The notes below the pieces were generated by a model, which saw only the letters and a program-made list of their open reading frames with translations, ran no database searches and was not told the origin of the DNA. A program made the position numbers and the translations under genes. Shown piece after piece: positions 50,924 through 53,050 of a stretch of DNA of 53,050 nt. The DNA lies in NCBI GenBank assembly GCA_041743835.1, contig JBGTLW010000266.1, positions 1-53,050 of the forward strand, in the 5' to 3' direction. The number at the start of each line of letters is the position of its first letter. Position 1 is the first letter of the stretch. Source of the stretch: JBGTLW01 sp041743835 (GTDB taxonomy: Bacteria > Planctomycetota > Phycisphaerae > Phycisphaerales > Phycisphaeraceae).

Positions 50924-52834
50924 ATGACCTATCTCGCCGCAGGTGGCCTCCAAAGCTCGGAAATCATGCACGTGCTGCTCGCATTGGCGGTGCTGCTGGG
51001 GCTGGCGCGCCTGCTGGGTGAGATCGCCCGCAAGCTCAAACAGCCAGCGGTCCTCGGCGAGATCCTCGCGGGGGTCATCCTTGGTGCGACCGTGCTGGGC
51101 AACCCCGCGTTGCTTGGGCCGGACGGAGCGAATGTCCAGTTCTATCACTGGTTGTTCCCCGAGTTCAAGACCACAGCCACAGGCGAGCCGATTTACGAAC
51201 AGACCCTCCCAAGCCATCAGGAACCAACTCAAGAGCCCGTCACGCCGGTACACCCGATCAGAACACCGCCCGAGGTGGGTGAAACGGCCCAGCCAGCGAA
51301 GGTGTACTCACCAACCTACCTGGCCACGATGATGTTCATCAACCTCGCGGCGGTCTTCCTGCTGCTGGTCGCGGGGCTGGAGGTGGATCTGTCCATTGTC
51401 TGGCGGCAAGGCAAAGCCGCGCTGCTGGTGAGCTTGACGGGGGTGGTGGTCCCCTTCACGGCCGGGTTTGGGATGGCGTACCTCATCCCCACGGTCATAG
51501 GGTTCGACCCGGATTCCGATCAGTTGATGCCCTTTGCGCTCTTCATCGGCATCGCTATGTCCATCACCGCGCTCCCGGTGATCGCCAAGATCTTGATGGA
51601 CATGAATATGTTCCGCTCGGACATGGGCATGATCATCATGTCCTCGGCAATGGTCAACGACCTGGTCGGCTGGATTGGCTTTGCCATCGTCCTCGCCGTG
51701 ATGGGCAGCCAGACCGCAGGCGTCACCACACCCGGCGATGGCAGCGGACTGATTATGACCGTCGGTCTGACGCTTTTGTTTGTCGGCGGGATGCTCACGC
51801 TTGGGCGTTGGATGTCCAACAAAGCGCTGCCCTTCATCCAGGCCCACACGAGTTGGCCGGGCGGGGTGCTGGGATTTGTGCTGGTCGTGGCGCTGACCTG
51901 TGCCGCGGCCACGGAAGCCATCGGCATCCACGCGATCTTCGGGGCGTTCATCGCGGGCATCGCGATCGGCGATTCACGCCACCTCCGCGAGAAAACCCGC
52001 GAAAACATCGAGCAATTCATCACCTACGTCTTCGCCCCGATTTTCTTCGCGGGGATCGGGCTTCGGGTGAACTTTGTCGCACACTTTGACCTGGTGATGG
52101 TGCTGCTGGTGCTGGGTGTGGCAATCGCGGGCAAGGTGTTTGGCTGCTACATGGGGGCCAAGTGGGCGGGGCTGTCTCGCCGCCAGTCGTGGGCGGTCGG
52201 CTTCGGGATGTCGGCACGCGGGGCCATGGAAATTATTCTGGGCCAGATCGCGCTCAACCACGGCCTCATCACGGAAGAGCTCTTCGTCGCCATCGTCATC
52301 ATGGCAATCGTCACCAGCCTCATGGCTGGGCCAGCGATGCAGGCCGTGCTGCGGGAGAAAAAGCACCGTCACCTCGGCGACATGCTCAGCGATAAATCCT
52401 TCGCGGGCCAACTCAAAGCCACCACGCACCGCGACGCCGTGCGTGAGTTGGCCAAGTACGCCGCGGAGCAGTTAGGGCTGGATGAACAGAAGCTGGACAG
52501 CGACATCTGGCGGCGGGAAGACCTCGCATCCACCGGCCTGCCCAACGCCCTTGCGGTGCCACACGCGCGCGTCGAAGGCCTCAAGAAACCCATCATCATC
52601 GTCGCCCAATCCAACGCGGGAATCGACTTCGATGCGAGCGACGGCAGACTCGCCGAAGTGATCTGCCTTGTGCTCACCCCAGTGGAAGACAGCGATTCGC
52701 AGTTGGACATGCTGCGTGCGATCGGCGAGGCCTTCCACGAAAACCCAAGCGCCCACCGCCAGTGCCTCGGCGCAGCCAACCTGACCGAACTCAAAGCCGC
52801 GCTGATGACCACGGTCGTCAAACGCGAGCACTGA
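50924..52834 (+). CDS. CPA2 (KefB-type) cation:proton antiporter with C-terminal PTS IIA-like domain
   Basis: A 636-residue membrane protein. An antiporter domain of about 12 helices (about 10-480) has the CPA2-like patterns LKQPAVLGEILAGVILG, LLLVAGLEVDLS, MVNDLVGWIGFAIVLAV, GIHAIFGAFIAGI and MSARGAMEIILGQ. A polar insert follows helix 2 (about 78-125). The C-terminus (about 500-630) is a PTS EIIA type-2-like domain with His547 in AVPHARV, the position phosphorylated in IIA proteins. Such fusions suggest that transport is tied to sugar-PTS or nitrogen-PTS phosphorylation. No TrkA-N domain is present. The divergent start leaves 121 nt to the gene at 50802. ATG 50966 is an alternative. Confidence 0.88.
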   Translation: MTYLAAGGLQSSEIMHVLLALAVLLGLARLLGEIARKLKQPAVLGEILAGVILGATVLGNPALLGPDGANVQFYHWLFPEFKTTATGEPIYEQTLPSHQEPTQEPVTPVHPIRTPPEVGETAQPAKVYSPTYLATMMFINLAAVFLLLVAGLEVDLSIVWRQGKAALLVSLTGVVVPFTAGFGMAYLIPTVIGFDPDSDQLMPFALFIGIAMSITALPVIAKILMDMNMFRSDMGMIIMSSAMVNDLVGWIGFAIVLAVMGSQTAGVTTPGDGSGLIMTVGLTLLFVGGMLTLGRWMSNKALPFIQAHTSWPGGVLGFVLVVALTCAAATEAIGIHAIFGAFIAGIAIGDSRHLREKTRENIEQFITYVFAPIFFAGIGLRVNFVAHFDLVMVLLVLGVAIAGKVFGCYMGAKWAGLSRRQSWAVGFGMSARGAMEIILGQIALNHGLITEELFVAIVIMAIVTSLMAGPAMQAVLREKKHRHLGDMLSDKSFAGQLKATTHRDAVRELAKYAAEQLGLDEQKLDSDIWRREDLASTGLPNALAVPHARVEGLKKPIIIVAQSNAGIDFDASDGRLAEVICLVLTPVEDSDSQLDMLRAIGEAFHENPSAHRQCLGAANLTELKAALMTTVVKREH

Positions 52835-52883
52835 ATCCACGGATGCTACGCAGCCTCACCAACGCGCGCTTGCGGGCAAAGGT

Positions 52884-53050
52884 TTACCCCTTGCCAGCGA
52901 TCTTGGCCCACGAATCGCGCAGCCCCACTGTGCGGTTGAACACAGGCTTATCCGGCCGGGAATCAGGGTCTGCGGTGAAGTAACCCAGCCGCTCGAACTG
53001 GATCGGCTCGCCGGGCAATGCCTCCGCCAGCGCAGGTTCAAGCTTCGCGG
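52884..53050 (-). CDS. glnS: Glutaminyl-tRNA synthetase, C-terminal fragment (partial)
   Basis: Only the last 55 codons lie in the window. The reading frame gives EPIQFERLGYFTAD, DSRPDKPVFNRTVGLRDSWAK and ends IAGKG. This is the highly conserved C-terminus of GlnRS (FERxGYF then FNRTVGLRD). The enzyme charges tRNA-Gln in the cytosol. The rest lies beyond the window. The gene converges on the antiporter gene with a 49-nt gap. Confidence 0.93.
   Translation of the reverse strand, partial: AKLEPALAEALPGEPIQFERLGYFTADPDSRPDKPVFNRTVGLRDSWAKIAGKG

Noticed and set aside
1..53050. CRISPR arrays, insertion sequences, prophage genes, tRNA or rRNA
   Set aside because: No regularly spaced repeats, transposase or integrase motifs, phage structural genes, or tRNA/rRNA signatures were seen on either strand.

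Overview
The window reads as ordinary chromosomal DNA of a GC-rich diderm planctomycete, most likely of the Phycisphaerae. The signs are two prepilin-type proteins, one with the H-X9-DG end typical of planctomycetes, a PEP-CTERM sorted protein with autotransporter-type beta-strand repeats, LptD, Mla and PpiD-like envelope genes, and several conserved proteins of unknown function. This placement is inferred from gene content only. I see no insertion sequence, prophage, CRISPR array, tRNA or rRNA.

Layout. 1-181: end of a Y-family DNA polymerase. 438-2654: PAS-PAS-GGDEF-EAL c-di-GMP enzyme. 2655-9525: a carbohydrate cluster of a GntR/LacI-type regulator with its own operators, two prepilin-like proteins, a PEP-CTERM surface protein and a GH5 glycoside hydrolase. 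9577-12101: two tandem thioredoxin-like proteins on the minus strand, one lacking the first active-site Cys. 12177-15546: TrmL, an alpha/beta hydrolase, a lipoprotein-like protein and a small membrane protein. 15681-20256: SppA, a LarC1-only nickel-cofactor protein, an anchored unknown and an M48 protease. 20295-25238: DapF, a beta-CASP nuclease, LapA-like and four-helix membrane proteins, ThiG, ThiS and a PmtA-like methyltransferase. 25375-30617: LptD-like protein and a PpiD/SurA-like chaperone. 30689-34588: DUF4126, an APC permease, a GlcG/HbpS-like protein and a YpdA-like flavoenzyme. 34739-38297: a five-gene Mla lipid-transport operon. 38492-44364: membrane protein, VIT-vWA protein, TlpA-like lipoprotein, PhnP-like hydrolase and DegT aminotransferase. 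44425-48662: unknown protein plus IclR regulator, then transketolase. 48846-52834: GGDEF protein, its small partner, and a CPA2 antiporter fused to a PTS-IIA-like domain. 52884-53050: C-terminus of GlnRS.

How they fit together. The strongest theme is envelope biology: LPS insertion (LptD), outer-membrane lipid asymmetry (Mla), folding and proteolysis (PpiD-like, SppA, M48) and surface display (prepilins, PEP-CTERM protein). Two local regulators (GntR/LacI at 2984 and IclR at 46574) each sit on a promoter combined with a palindrome, which suggests autoregulation. About ten genes have a -10-like hexamer 6 to 9 nt before the start codon, which suggests that leaderless transcription is common here. 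I did not find a clearly new multi-gene system. The best candidates for novelty are the carbohydrate/prepilin cluster, the IclR-linked protein of unknown function, the terminator embedded in the 5' end of the gene at 15018, and the leaderless-promoter pattern.
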